A stretch of 64,000 nt of DNA from Carboxylicivirga sp964602515 (GTDB lineage Bacteria; Bacteroidota; Bacteroidia; Bacteroidales; Marinilabiliaceae): positions 1 to 64,000 of the forward strand of contig CAZRRJ010000001.1 of the NCBI GenBank assembly GCA_964602515.1, read 5' to 3'. Under the pieces are notes generated by a model that saw only the letters and a program-made list of their open reading frames with translations, ran no database searches and was not told the origin of the DNA. This document shows, piece by piece, positions 34,490-42,949 of this stretch (within the stretch, counting starts at the first letter, position 1; the number at the start of each line of letters is the position of its first letter). Made by a program: the position numbers and the translations under genes.

Positions 34490-35638
34490 ATGAAAAACAA
34501 TATAACATTTATATTATTATTACTGTTTGCTACGGGATGCAATACAAAAGAGGTGCAAAATTCAGGGACTATATTTAAAATTGACCTTGATTCTACTTAT
34601 GACACTACTGTGTTAGACTCCGTTTACAGTAAAGTAGAAATAATTCAACTACAAACAAAAGAAGAGTGTCTGTTAGCAAAACCATCACAGATGATTATGG
34701 GTGTTGATTCATCATTAATTATTCTCGATGAAATTAATAAATCGATATATCGTTTTGATAAATCCGGAAAGTTTCTAAATTCTATTGGGCAAAAAGGTAA
34801 AGGTCCTGGAGAATATATTATACCAAGAACAATTGTTGATATTGCAGGGCAACAACAAATTGTTGTTGGTGATATAGGTAATCAAAAGCTTATATATTAC
34901 AATTATTATGGGAAGCTAATAGAAGAAAAAAAGATTAATTATTCGTATCGACGTCTAATTTATAATATAAATAATCAAACATGGTGGGGATATGCGGGTG
35001 ATGCGCGTAGAATTCATAGAGAGTTAGATGCGAATCAGCGCCTTAAATTTATCAACCTTGCCAACGATATAGATGATGGTGTCAGGTTTGTATACGGACA
35101 CAAAAGTTATGGACATACACTTTGTGATGCATTCAAATGTTTTCCTGGAAGCTATGAATTGTGTTATTTCCACGAACCCTTTAATAATAATATTTATACT
35201 TTTGATGGGGAAAAAATAAAAACCAAATATACATTTGATTTCGGGAAATACAACCCTATTGCAGAAGAGGTTGATGATTATATACTCGAAGATAAGGTTC
35301 CAACTAAATGGTTGATTAAGAAAGCAAAATTGTACGTTAGTTCATTTAATGGATTTACTGAAAGTGAGAAAAATATATACTTAAGTTTCTTTCACAATTC
35401 TAGACACTATTCCTTCTCAATTAATAAATCAAATAAAAAAGCTAATCTCCTAGAAGTTAGTATTAATCAACAGGATAATGAAAATAGAAAGATTTCTCCA
35501 TTGTTCTTTCCTCACATCGCTTATTCATCAAACATTTGTTTTTCAATCGTTTCTGCTTATGAAATGAGACACATAGCTAAGGAGTTTAATATAAAAGAAA
35601 ATGATAATCCGATTGTTATTAAATATTTATTACGATGA
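34490..35638 (+). CDS. Six-bladed beta-propeller lipoprotein (cassette 3)
   Basis: A 382-residue lipoprotein (MKNNITFILLLLFATGC, Cys17). Propeller features are IYRFDKSGKFLNSIGQKGKG followed by PGEYIIPR (GKGPGE hallmark), a repeated blade pattern (IVVGDIGNQKLIYYNYYGKL), and aromatic-rich later blades. It ends in an ATGA overlap with the thioredoxin-like gene at 35635, so the two are translationally coupled. This is strong evidence that the propeller and thioredoxin-like products act together. Confidence 0.85.
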   Translation: MKNNITFILLLLFATGCNTKEVQNSGTIFKIDLDSTYDTTVLDSVYSKVEIIQLQTKEECLLAKPSQMIMGVDSSLIILDEINKSIYRFDKSGKFLNSIGQKGKGPGEYIIPRTIVDIAGQQQIVVGDIGNQKLIYYNYYGKLIEEKKINYSYRRLIYNINNQTWWGYAGDARRIHRELDANQRLKFINLANDIDDGVRFVYGHKSYGHTLCDAFKCFPGSYELCYFHEPFNNNIYTFDGEKIKTKYTFDFGKYNPIAEEVDDYILEDKVPTKWLIKKAKLYVSSFNGFTESEKNIYLSFFHNSRHYSFSINKSNKKANLLEVSINQQDNENRKISPLFFPHIAYSSNICFSIVSAYEMRHIAKEFNIKENDNPIVIKYLLR

Positions 35639-36189
35639 TAAAGCTTAGTAGTACTACAATTATTAAGTTAATGTTAATAGGTTTTCTTCTCTTTATTATT
35701 TCAAAAGTAATCTATGATCATTTTACAATCTTTGAGTCGACTATTAGTCATAACAAAGAAGTTTCTAAAAAATTAATCACATCAAAACAAAATGAGTTTG
35801 TTGCTAATTCTATTGAGTTAAACTTAATAAGATCAAATGGAAATTACTTAGACCTTTCTGAGTTAGAATCCCCGTGTTTAGTATTGTATCTGAATGAATA
35901 TATGTGTACTGCATGCATAAATAATGAATTGGATAATATTGAACAATTTTTAGATGAAAGCAAAGGTTGCAATTTGTGCATCATATATAATACTTCTAAT
36001 AACCTTCAAGTAAAGAAGATTAAACAAAACCTCAAGGTTCAAGTGTTACAAATCAAGCAAGCAACAGATTGTGTAAAAATAAATGTTCCATTTTACTTTT
36101 ATTACGATGAATGTATTTCTAATGTGTTTATTACTGATAAGCTTGATAATACAAGGACAAATGCATACTTGTCAATTTACAATAGTTAA
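35635..36189 (+). CDS. Membrane-anchored thioredoxin-like CxxC protein (cassette 3)
   Basis: A 184-residue protein. One N-terminal TM anchor (about 9-27, IIKLMLIGFLLFIISKVIY) replaces the lipoprotein signal used by cassette 2. C91-T-A-C94 in VLYLNEYMCTACINNEL is the redox motif, and a conserved (V/I)PF(Y/F)FYYD stretch (NVPFYFYYDECISNVFI) provides the cis-proline. The same PFFFYYD element occurs in the cassette 4 homolog. It overlaps the propeller gene by 4 nt and the next open frame by 1 nt. Confidence 0.75.
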   Translation: MIKLSSTTIIKLMLIGFLLFIISKVIYDHFTIFESTISHNKEVSKKLITSKQNEFVANSIELNLIRSNGNYLDLSELESPCLVLYLNEYMCTACINNELDNIEQFLDESKGCNLCIIYNTSNNLQVKKIKQNLKVQVLQIKQATDCVKINVPFYFYYDECISNVFITDKLDNTRTNAYLSIYNS

Positions 36190-36537
36190 TGAGAACACTG
36201 AACAATCTAATTTTTGCCAATTTGCTAACTATCTTCTTGTGGAATTGTTCAACCACCAATAAAAAAGATAAACAAGAAACTTATATCGCAAAAAAAGTCC
36301 CTTACCGGGAAAAAACCGTTCAAGTTAATACACAAAAGGTGTACAATGGCGATTTTGCACTTTACTGGATAACACGGTTCGATTTATGCCAGTTATTTCG
36401 GAGGCTTTGCCGAAATAGCCACTTTACTGTGTGATTCTAGTAACAATGTAATTTTAGTAGGTAATCCTCTACATAATGAAAAGTTATTGAGATTATATAA
36501 TCAAGAAATCAATAATTATATGAAAAGAGAGTATTAA
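36189..36537 (+). pseudogene. Broken thioredoxin-like lipoprotein gene
   Basis: The 5' frame (from ATG 36189) encodes a lipoprotein leader (LIFANLLTIFLWNC, acylated Cys) and a spacer. The 3' end of a thioredoxin-like protein is found in another frame, open from 36373 to the TAA at 36535-36537 (LLCDSSNNVILVGNPLHNEK then LLRLYNQEINNY). The 3' part matches the end of the 50612 gene (ILVIGSPLKSQEILKLYEDA). The CxxC core is missing, so the gene has an internal deletion plus a frame change at about 36370. It is a tandem duplicate of cassette 3's redox gene. Confidence 0.7.
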
Positions 36538-36738
36538 TATTTGTTGCTGTATAAAAGTATATTGTCAAAGGATTTTGTGAGTTGAAGTTTTGGAGGATCG
36601 TAAAGAAGAGGAGAAGTGCCTACGCTGAATAATTTCACTCAATCACTTCGTCTGCGTCCTTATGTATGGCGAAATAAATTTTTAAGTTAATCAATAATTA
36701 TTATTTTAGCTATCATTGTTCAAATAACCTTAACTAAT

Positions 36739-37827
36739 ATGAAGAAAAATATATTGATTGTCGGTCTTGTTGCAATAGCTGTAACTGGAATATATAGTTG
36801 TAGTACCTCCACAAAGGCAGATGAGAATGAAGAAGAGGCGGCTAAGAAATCATTTGTCGAGAAGCAGGCGGTGAAGGTGTCAGTTGCCGCAGTGCAGGAA
36901 GGCGCTTTTGCACAGGAACTGGTGAGTAATGGCAAATTAATGGCAAAAGAAAAAGCAGTGGTGCCATTTAAAGTACAGGAGCAGATTTTAGCCCTTCTTG
37001 TTAGTAATGGACAGCGGGTTGAGAAAGGGCAATTGCTGGCAAGGGTTGAAAATTTTCAGTATAAAAAAGCATTGAACGATTGCCAAAACCAGTTTGAGAA
37101 AGCACGCATCGACCTGGAAGATCAACTACTTGGGTATGGCTATCTTATTAAGGACTCGACCCGTATACCTGGCAATATATTAAAGATGGCCCGTATACGA
37201 AGTGGCTATAACCAGGCATGGAGCAACTTGCAGGAGGCGCAACGTAATTCCGAGAATACATCAGTTAAGGCCCCTTTCAGTGGAGTTGTTGCTAATCTGC
37301 AGGCTCAGGAGAATAATCCTTCATCACAATATAAAAAGTGTTGCGAGGTAATCAACGATGTTGTGATGCAGCTTGAGTTTACAGTGCTGGAAGGAGAGAT
37401 GCAAATGGTACAGAAAGGACAGCAAGTGCAGGTTACTCCTTTTGCTACACCCAATACTTCGTATACCGGTATGGTAACAGCATTAAACCCTTCGATAGAT
37501 GAGCATGGCATGATTACGGTACAGGCTGAAATAAAGAACCCTGAGGGGGAATTGATGGATGGTATGAATGCTAAAGTGTTGCTGCGTAACGAACAGAAAG
37601 GATGTATTGTTATTCCAAAGTCAGCAGTATTATACCGTCAGAACCGTAAAGTGGTTTTTGTACATGACAATGGCATAGCCAAGTGGATGTATGTTGAGAC
37701 CGGACAGGAGAACAGTACTGAAGTCACCATTATTGATAATAGCCTGCAACCCGGACAGGAAGTGATTGTTAGCAATAATCTGAATCTGGCGCACGAAACA
37801 CCGGTTTCTGTTGGCAATGATCAGTAA
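36739..37827 (+). CDS. RND periplasmic adaptor (membrane fusion) lipoprotein
   Basis: A 362-residue adaptor of the HlyD/AcrA type. It is lipid-anchored (VTGIYSC, Cys21). The lipoyl half-motif FKVQEQILALLVSNGQRVEK precedes a short alpha-hairpin (NDCQNQFEKARIDLEDQLLG). The second lipoyl half is TSVKAPFSGVVANLQAQENN, and the beta-barrel domain follows (QVQVTPFATPNTSYTGMVTA). It links an inner-membrane RND pump to TolC. The C-terminal NDQ-stop is made from a CAGTAATC-type repeat patch that continues to 37960. It is the first of the four pump genes, which are scattered through the locus. Confidence 0.92.
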   Translation: MKKNILIVGLVAIAVTGIYSCSTSTKADENEEEAAKKSFVEKQAVKVSVAAVQEGAFAQELVSNGKLMAKEKAVVPFKVQEQILALLVSNGQRVEKGQLLARVENFQYKKALNDCQNQFEKARIDLEDQLLGYGYLIKDSTRIPGNILKMARIRSGYNQAWSNLQEAQRNSENTSVKAPFSGVVANLQAQENNPSSQYKKCCEVINDVVMQLEFTVLEGEMQMVQKGQQVQVTPFATPNTSYTGMVTALNPSIDEHGMITVQAEIKNPEGELMDGMNAKVLLRNEQKGCIVIPKSAVLYRQNRKVVFVHDNGIAKWMYVETGQENSTEVTIIDNSLQPGQEVIVSNNLNLAHETPVSVGNDQ

Positions 37828-37960
37828 ACAGTAATCAGTGTTCGGTTAACAGTTATCAGTTTGCAATGAGTAAGGAAGTGTTGTCAGTTAACAAAATTTA
37901 GTGATCCATAACAGTTAGCAGTAATCAGTGATCCGTAATCAGTTTTCGGTAGTTGGTTTG
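37818..37960. repeat. CAGTAATC-type heptamer repeat patch
   Basis: Many imperfect 7-bp units of the form CAGTNAT (e.g. CAGTAAACAGTAATCAGTG, CAGTTAGCAGTAATCAGTGA) fill the gap between the adaptor gene and the four-helix-bundle gene. Related patches are at 38397-38420, 47764-47815, 26389-26455, 27469-27521 and 23549-23582. Confidence 0.8.
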
Positions 37961-38003
37961 ATAATCAATAAAATATTATCACAGGTAGTATAAAAAATAT
38001 GAA

Positions 38004-38384
38004 ATGGGATATGCAAATAGTTTTAGGGAATTGGAGGTTTATCAATTGACGAAGCAAATGAGTTTTGAAATATTTGAGTTGACAAAATCTTTCCCCAAAG
38101 AAGAAATATATTCTTTAACGGATCAAATAAGAAGGTCATCCCGTTCGGTGGGTGCTCAAATAGCTGAGAGTTGGTCAAAAAGAAGATATGAAAAACACTT
38201 TATTAGTAAACTGACTTATGCTGATGGAGAACAACAAGAAACTCAACATTGGATAGACATTGCTTTTGATTGTAGTTATATTACAGAAGAACAGAGAAAG
38301 TACTTTCTTTCAAGGTATTCTGAAATTGGAAAGATGATACAGTCCATGATTAATAAATCCAGTCAATTCTGTAAAGCTCAGTAA
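38004..38384 (+). CDS. Four-helix-bundle protein (S23/TIGR02436-type)
   Basis: A 126-residue all-helical protein of the '23S rRNA intervening sequence' (S23) four-helix-bundle family. YANSFRELEVYQLTKQMSFE is the usual 'F-x-x-L-x-V-(W/Y)-x-x-(A/S)' start, and LTDQIRRSSRSVGAQIAESW the usual 'Q-(I/L)-R-R-(A/S)-x-x-S-V-x-x-N-I-A-E' helix. Members occur in rRNA insertions and as stand-alone hitch-hiker genes; their role is not known. The gene splits the pump genes and is flanked on both sides by CAGTAATC-type repeats, suggesting it arrived with them. Confidence 0.88.
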   Translation: MGYANSFRELEVYQLTKQMSFEIFELTKSFPKEEIYSLTDQIRRSSRSVGAQIAESWSKRRYEKHFISKLTYADGEQQETQHWIDIAFDCSYITEEQRKYFLSRYSEIGKMIQSMINKSSQFCKAQ

Positions 38385-38462
38385 ACTTAAATTAGTAGTC
38401 AGTGATCAGTAATTGATAAACTGAATACCAAACCTTATACCTGTTAACCAAAAACTAATAAA

Positions 38463-41400
38463 TTGAAGAATAGCTTTTCTATAAATACCATTTTCCTCGT
38501 CCTCACCATCATCGGTCTGAGTCTTATTCCTTTGTTGAGCATTCAGTTGCATCCCTCGGTTGAAAATGAGAGGTTATATGTTTCCTATTCATGGAATGAT
38601 ATTTCTGCTGAGATTCTGGAAAAAGAAGTGACATCACCGCTGGAAGGGGTATTGGCATCAATAAAAGGATTAAGGAAGATTACATCGTCATCCGGTAAAG
38701 GATATGGGCAAATCAGCCTAGAGTTTAAGAAAGGCACAGATATGGATGCCGTGCGCTTTGAAGCAGGATCAATGATGCGGCATGTTTATCCAAAACTGCC
38801 GGAGGGAGTCAGCCGGCCACGGGTGAGTATGCAAAACAGCAATGAGAGTGACCGGAAACTGTTAATGACCTTTACCCTTAACGGTGAGGGAACAACTTTG
38901 TCGCTTCAGCAGTATGCCAACGATCATATAGTGCCGGTATTGAGCTTGCTGCATCAGGTAGATCAGGTTGAGGCAACGGGGGCTACGCCACTGGAATGGG
39001 AATTAAGTTATGATCCCTATCAGTTACAAACATTGAACCTATCGCCCGGGGATCTTCAAAACGCCATTAACAGCCATCGAAAACAAGGTGAGCTGGGAGG
39101 CAGCATCTTACAGGAAGCCGGCCGGGATCATTTTGTATTTCTCTCATTCCGGGGCCAGCCTTCTGATTCGTTACAGTGGAACCGGATTACTGTGGCTAAT
39201 CAAGAGGGACGTATCATAAAGCTGACCGATCTGGCACAGGTACGGTTGAAAGAACAAAATCCGCGATCTTATTTCCGGATTAATGGGTTAAATACCATTT
39301 ACCTGAATATTTACACTACTAAAGGGGCCAACCAGATTCAGGTGGCAGAGCAGATATTTAATGCTGTGGAAGAACTGAAAGCCGGTTTCCCTAAGAATTT
39401 TTCGTTGTTGAAGAGTTACGATGCCTCGGAGCGCTTACGCGAAGAGACAGGTAAGATTTTGTGGCGTTCCGGCCTGGCTATTATCATTTTGCTATTATTT
39501 GTGCTGGCAATTAGCCGCCAGTGGCGTTACCTGACCGTGATTGGCCTTAGTCTGGTTGCTAATCTGGCCATTGCAGTAATTTTCTACTATTGGCTGAAAA
39601 TAGAAATCCATTTATACTCACTGGCTGGTATCACCGTTTCTTTGGGTATTATTATCGATAATACCATTGTAATGGCTGATCACCTGCGCCATCACCGGAA
39701 TAATAAGGTGTTCCTGGCCATATTGGCAGCTACGCTAACAACCATGGGAGCCCTAACCATTATTTTCTTCCTGAATGAGCAACAACGGATTAATCTGGTG
39801 GATTTTGCCCTGGTTATGCTGGTTAACCTGGCTGTTTCACTATTTATAGCCCTTTTCTTTATTCCGTCATTAATGGATAAAATTCCATTGGAACACAGTA
39901 AAGTACAACGAATGATAAAACGTAAAAAGCGCGTGTTGGGTATAACCTTTGGTTATGAACGTTTCATTCGTTTTGAACAGCGTTTTAAATGGATTTTTAT
40001 TGTGGTGGCCATTTGGGGATTTGGGCTTCCGTTTTTTCTCTTACCCGATCGCCTTGGAAGTGAACGAAAAAGTAATGATGAGTTAAAGATATACCAGCAA
40101 TGGTATAATAAAACCCTGGGGAATACCACATTTGTAAGCGATGTAAAGCCCTGGATCAATAAGATTTTTGGAGGAAGCTTGTATTATTTCACCTCTTATA
40201 TGGCCGAACAGAGTTTTAACTGGGACAACCAACGGACTCAATTAACGGTGAATGTGAGCATGCCTGATGGAGCGACTCTTGATCAGATGAATAAACTTTT
40301 TCTGGAACTGGAAAACTACCTGGCCGGTTTTGATGAGATTGACCGGTTTATTTCCCGTATTACAAGTATTGAGCGATCATCCATTCAAATTACTTTCAAA
40401 AAGGAAGCTGAAGAATCATCCTTTCCGTATTATCTGAAGCAATTGATGGAAACCAAGGCTGTTGAGACAGGAGGAGCTGATTTTGGTATTTCTGGGGTAG
40501 GGCGTGGTTTTAGCAATAAACTGCATGAAGGTTACCACAATAATGCAATAGCCCTCAATGGTTATAATTTTGATGAATTGATGGCCCATGCCCGTTTCCT
40601 GAAAGCAGAACTGTTGAAGCATCAGCGTATTAAAGAGGTGTTTGTTCGTACAGAAAGCAATAGGTATGGAAAACCACGCTATGAGTTTGTGGCCGATGTC
40701 AACCCGGAAGCTTTAACTAATAGTGGAACCTCTATCGGGCATTTGTTTGGACAATTGAGTCAGTTGACGCAATCGGAAGCGAAAGCCGGATATGTGCCGT
40801 TGGATAAGGACTTTCTACCGGTGGTTTTACGTCCTCAATCCAATGAGAACGCTGGTATCTGGAACCTGATGAATCATCCGGTAATGGGAAGTGACAGGCA
40901 GGCCTTACGTTTGAAAAATGTAGCAGAAATAAGAAAAGAACGGGTTGGTTCGTCTATCAATAAAACCAATCAGCAATATAAAGTATCGGTAACCTACGAT
41001 TTTATAGGCCCTTATCAGTTATCGGAACGGGTGCTAAAACAAAATCTGGAGAACATTAATAAATACCTGCCCCTGGGATTTTCTGCCAAAAACGGGCATT
41101 CCGGCTGGGGTTGGAATCATGGGAGTAAAAAACAGTATTGGCTGCTGTTTCTGGTAATGGTCATAGTCTATTTTATCTGTGCCATCCTGTTAGAGTCTCT
41201 TCTGCAACCACTGGCTGTGATCGCAACTATTCCGCTGTCATTTATTGGTGTATTTCTCACATTTGCGGGGTTTAAATTCCCGTTCGACCAGGGAGGATAT
41301 GCATCCATGGTGTTGTTGTGTGGACTGACGGTGAACTCGGCCCTTTATGTCATCAACGATTATAACGACAATCGCCGGAAGCGTCCGGGGCTACTTAAAA

Positions 41401-41654
41401 TAAAGCATTATCTGAAAGGTTTTAACCATAAGATTACACCAATTCTGTTAACCATTCTGTCAACCGCATTAGGACTGATTCCGTTTTTGATTGGCGGGAA
41501 GGAAGAAGGTTTTTGGTTCTCGCTGGCCGTGGGTGCCATTGGCGGACTGGTATTTAGCTTGGTGTCAATAATAGTGTGGTTACCGTTGTTTTTTCAGTTA
41601 CACAGAGATACACAAAGAAAGCACAGAGCCTCACAGAGAAGAAGCTCTGTGTAA
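38463..41654 (+). CDS. RND efflux permease A
   Basis: A 1063-residue RND-superfamily inner-membrane pump. The only close start is TTG at 38463; an in-frame stop lies 16 nt upstream. It has twelve TM helices with two large periplasmic loops. TM4 carries SLGIIIDNTIVMADHLRHHR, with the acidic relay residue in I-D-N rather than the D-D of AcrB. TM10 reads GLTVNSALYVINDYND, without the AcrB lysine. The second pump gene at 44716 has the same I-D-N pattern, so the two may form a heteromeric pump of the MdtBC kind. The last ~20 residues (HRDTQRKHRASQRRSSV) are encoded by a CACAGAGA-type repeat, so the native C-terminus has been replaced. Confidence 0.92.
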   Translation: MKNSFSINTIFLVLTIIGLSLIPLLSIQLHPSVENERLYVSYSWNDISAEILEKEVTSPLEGVLASIKGLRKITSSSGKGYGQISLEFKKGTDMDAVRFEAGSMMRHVYPKLPEGVSRPRVSMQNSNESDRKLLMTFTLNGEGTTLSLQQYANDHIVPVLSLLHQVDQVEATGATPLEWELSYDPYQLQTLNLSPGDLQNAINSHRKQGELGGSILQEAGRDHFVFLSFRGQPSDSLQWNRITVANQEGRIIKLTDLAQVRLKEQNPRSYFRINGLNTIYLNIYTTKGANQIQVAEQIFNAVEELKAGFPKNFSLLKSYDASERLREETGKILWRSGLAIIILLLFVLAISRQWRYLTVIGLSLVANLAIAVIFYYWLKIEIHLYSLAGITVSLGIIIDNTIVMADHLRHHRNNKVFLAILAATLTTMGALTIIFFLNEQQRINLVDFALVMLVNLAVSLFIALFFIPSLMDKIPLEHSKVQRMIKRKKRVLGITFGYERFIRFEQRFKWIFIVVAIWGFGLPFFLLPDRLGSERKSNDELKIYQQWYNKTLGNTTFVSDVKPWINKIFGGSLYYFTSYMAEQSFNWDNQRTQLTVNVSMPDGATLDQMNKLFLELENYLAGFDEIDRFISRITSIERSSIQITFKKEAEESSFPYYLKQLMETKAVETGGADFGISGVGRGFSNKLHEGYHNNAIALNGYNFDELMAHARFLKAELLKHQRIKEVFVRTESNRYGKPRYEFVADVNPEALTNSGTSIGHLFGQLSQLTQSEAKAGYVPLDKDFLPVVLRPQSNENAGIWNLMNHPVMGSDRQALRLKNVAEIRKERVGSSINKTNQQYKVSVTYDFIGPYQLSERVLKQNLENINKYLPLGFSAKNGHSGWGWNHGSKKQYWLLFLVMVIVYFICAILLESLLQPLAVIATIPLSFIGVFLTFAGFKFPFDQGGYASMVLLCGLTVNSALYVINDYNDNRRKRPGLLKIKHYLKGFNHKITPILLTILSTALGLIPFLIGGKEEGFWFSLAVGAIGGLVFSLVSIIVWLPLFFQLHRDTQRKHRASQRRSSV

Positions 41655-41690
41655 CTTAGTGGTTCTCCGTGAGTCTCTGTGTAATTTTTA
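41608..41690. repeat. CACAGAGA-type repeat patch
   Basis: CACAGAGATACACAAAGAAA, GCACAGAGCCTCACAGAGAA and the inverted CTCTGTGTAACTTAG/GAGTCTCTGTGTAA units. It supplies the end of the RND-A coding sequence and the spacer to the GxxExxY gene. Related patches are at 42075-42170, 33938-33980, 27012-27090, 26626-26680 and 23157-23240. Confidence 0.8.
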
Positions 41691-41699
41691 TAAAAAAAA

Positions 41700-42074
41700 A
41701 TGAATATAAACGAACTAACTCATACTATAATAGGTAAAGCAATTGAGGTGCATTGTGCATTAGGACCCGGTCTGCTTGAATCAGCATACCAGGAATGTTT
41801 ATTCTATGAGTTGAAGCAGGAAGGGCTGAAGGTAGAGAAGGAACTGGCATTACCCATCATTTATAAAGAAGTGAAATTGGATCATGGATACTGGATTGAT
41901 CTGTGGGGCGAGGGTAAAGTAGTTGTAGAGTTGAAGCATGTGGAGGCATTAACAGGAGTTCATGAAGCCCAGATTCTCACTTACCTGAAACTTGGTGGAT
42001 ATGAATTGGGCTTGCTAATTAACTTCAATGAAAAACTATTAAAGAGAGGTGTTAAAAGATATATTAACACTTAA
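41700..42074 (+). CDS. GxxExxY protein (PD-(D/E)XK-like)
   Basis: A 124-residue protein of the GxxExxY family. The name-giving motif is GLLESAY (about residues 24-30). The nuclease-like core is DHGYWIDLWGEGKVVVELKH, with the D ... E-x-K arrangement of the PD-(D/E)XK fold, and HEAQILTYLKLGGYELGLLI follows as in the family. The function of the family is not established. The gene lies between RND-A and peptide cassette 4 and has CACAGAGA-type repeats directly on both sides, as an inserted cassette would. Confidence 0.9.
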   Translation: MNINELTHTIIGKAIEVHCALGPGLLESAYQECLFYELKQEGLKVEKELALPIIYKEVKLDHGYWIDLWGEGKVVVELKHVEALTGVHEAQILTYLKLGGYELGLLINFNEKLLKRGVKRYINT

Positions 42075-42447
42075 AGATATTACACAGAGATACACAAAGA
42101 TTACAAGACGATCCACAAAGTTTGCCTCTGTGCATATCAGTGATCCTAAGAGAATCTCAGTGTAACTAACCAAGGAAAAGGACAGAAAGCCTATTGGTTT
42201 CGCAGCCACCGCTTTCTGTCCGGCTCCTGCCTAAACTAAGAAAGGAGGTAAAGTTATAATGTTGATGGATAAGTAACAACAATTGGCAACGCCAATGTTA
42301 GTTAGTTACCAATCGGTATGACAAAGATACAATAAAAGATGACTAAAGGTAAACAACGCCTGTATTGTGAAAGGATATATCAATAGAAAGGTTGTTAGGT
42401 AGAGAAAACGCCTTAAAGGTTTTCTGAAATGATTGAAAATTAAGAGA
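42075..42447 (+). promoter_or_regulatory. Structured leader upstream of peptide 4
   Basis: Paralog of the peptide 3 leader. It holds a CACAGAGA-type repeat (42075-42170); hairpin GGACAGAAAGC/GCTTTCTGTCC at 42180-42221 with a 20-nt loop that keeps the GTTT-x-GCAGC core; AAAGGAGGT near 42241-42249; an extra insert of about 50 nt with the hairpin ATTGGC-AAC-GCCAAT (42284-42298); a minus-strand TATCTTTG at 42322-42329; and the near-palindrome GAAAACGCCTTAAAGGTTTTC-type element at 42404-42424 just before the ATG. Confidence 0.65.
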
Positions 42448-42714
42448 ATGAAAAAGAATATTTTAAAAGTAATTGCTGGTCTTGCATTGATTTTCACAAT
42501 TGTTGTAGGGACTAAATTTAATAATGGAAATAAAGGTGTAGCGTTAGATGAGATTAGTAAAATGGCAGTTGCTTGTCAAGAGATGACAGGTCTAAGTGGA
42601 GGAATTTTATTAATGGAAAACTGTTATTCATATGACCAATACCTAGATGGAGAAGAGTGGGTTGAAGTACATATACATGGTTGTGATGATGCTAATGACA
42701 CGTGTTTTATTTAG
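42448..42714 (+). CDS. Secreted cysteine peptide 4, NVEALA-like
   Basis: An 88-residue peptide from the ATG at 42448 (a TTG five codons upstream is in frame but unlikely). Leader MKKNILKVIAGLALIFTIVV, linker with GVALDEISKM, and A-V-A motif at 40-42 with Cys43 next. Four cysteines (AC-, ENC-, HGC-, DTC-) lie in the mature part. The SGGILLMENC ... GCDDAN tail is shared with peptide 3, although the middle differs (YDQYLDGEEWVEVHIH). It heads cassette 4, downstream of a leader nearly identical in plan to that of peptide 3. Confidence 0.78.
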   Translation: MKKNILKVIAGLALIFTIVVGTKFNNGNKGVALDEISKMAVACQEMTGLSGGILLMENCYSYDQYLDGEEWVEVHIHGCDDANDTCFI

Positions 42715-42763
42715 GTTCTATTGTTAGGTTCGTGAAGAATGTATAGAGCTTAATAATTAACTT

Positions 42764-42797
42764 AACCTACTTCTGAAAATTTCATCAGAAGTAGGTT
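42764..42797 (+). terminator. Hairpin between peptide 4 and propeller gene
   Basis: AACCTACTTCTGA (42764-42776) and TCAGAAGTAGGTT (42785-42797) form a perfect 13-bp stem with an 8-nt loop, 50 nt past the peptide stop. A short ATT follows but no long T-run. It occupies the same relative position as the hairpins after peptides 3 and 5. Confidence 0.6.
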
Positions 42798-42949
42798 ATT
42801 GCAATCTTAAAGGTTAGAAATAAAAAACTAAAGAATTTATATTCGCCCAATCTAATTGCAAGTAATTCATCTCTTCATTCTTTATTAAGAAAGGGCTATG
42901 CAAAGATGGATTTTAATATTACAGTCAAAACTAGAAAATCATTGTTTTT

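Noticed and set aside
36189..36434. Intact 81-residue lipoprotein gene
   Set aside because: A recognisable thioredoxin-like C-terminus continues in another frame directly downstream, showing that the frame is the front part of a broken gene.
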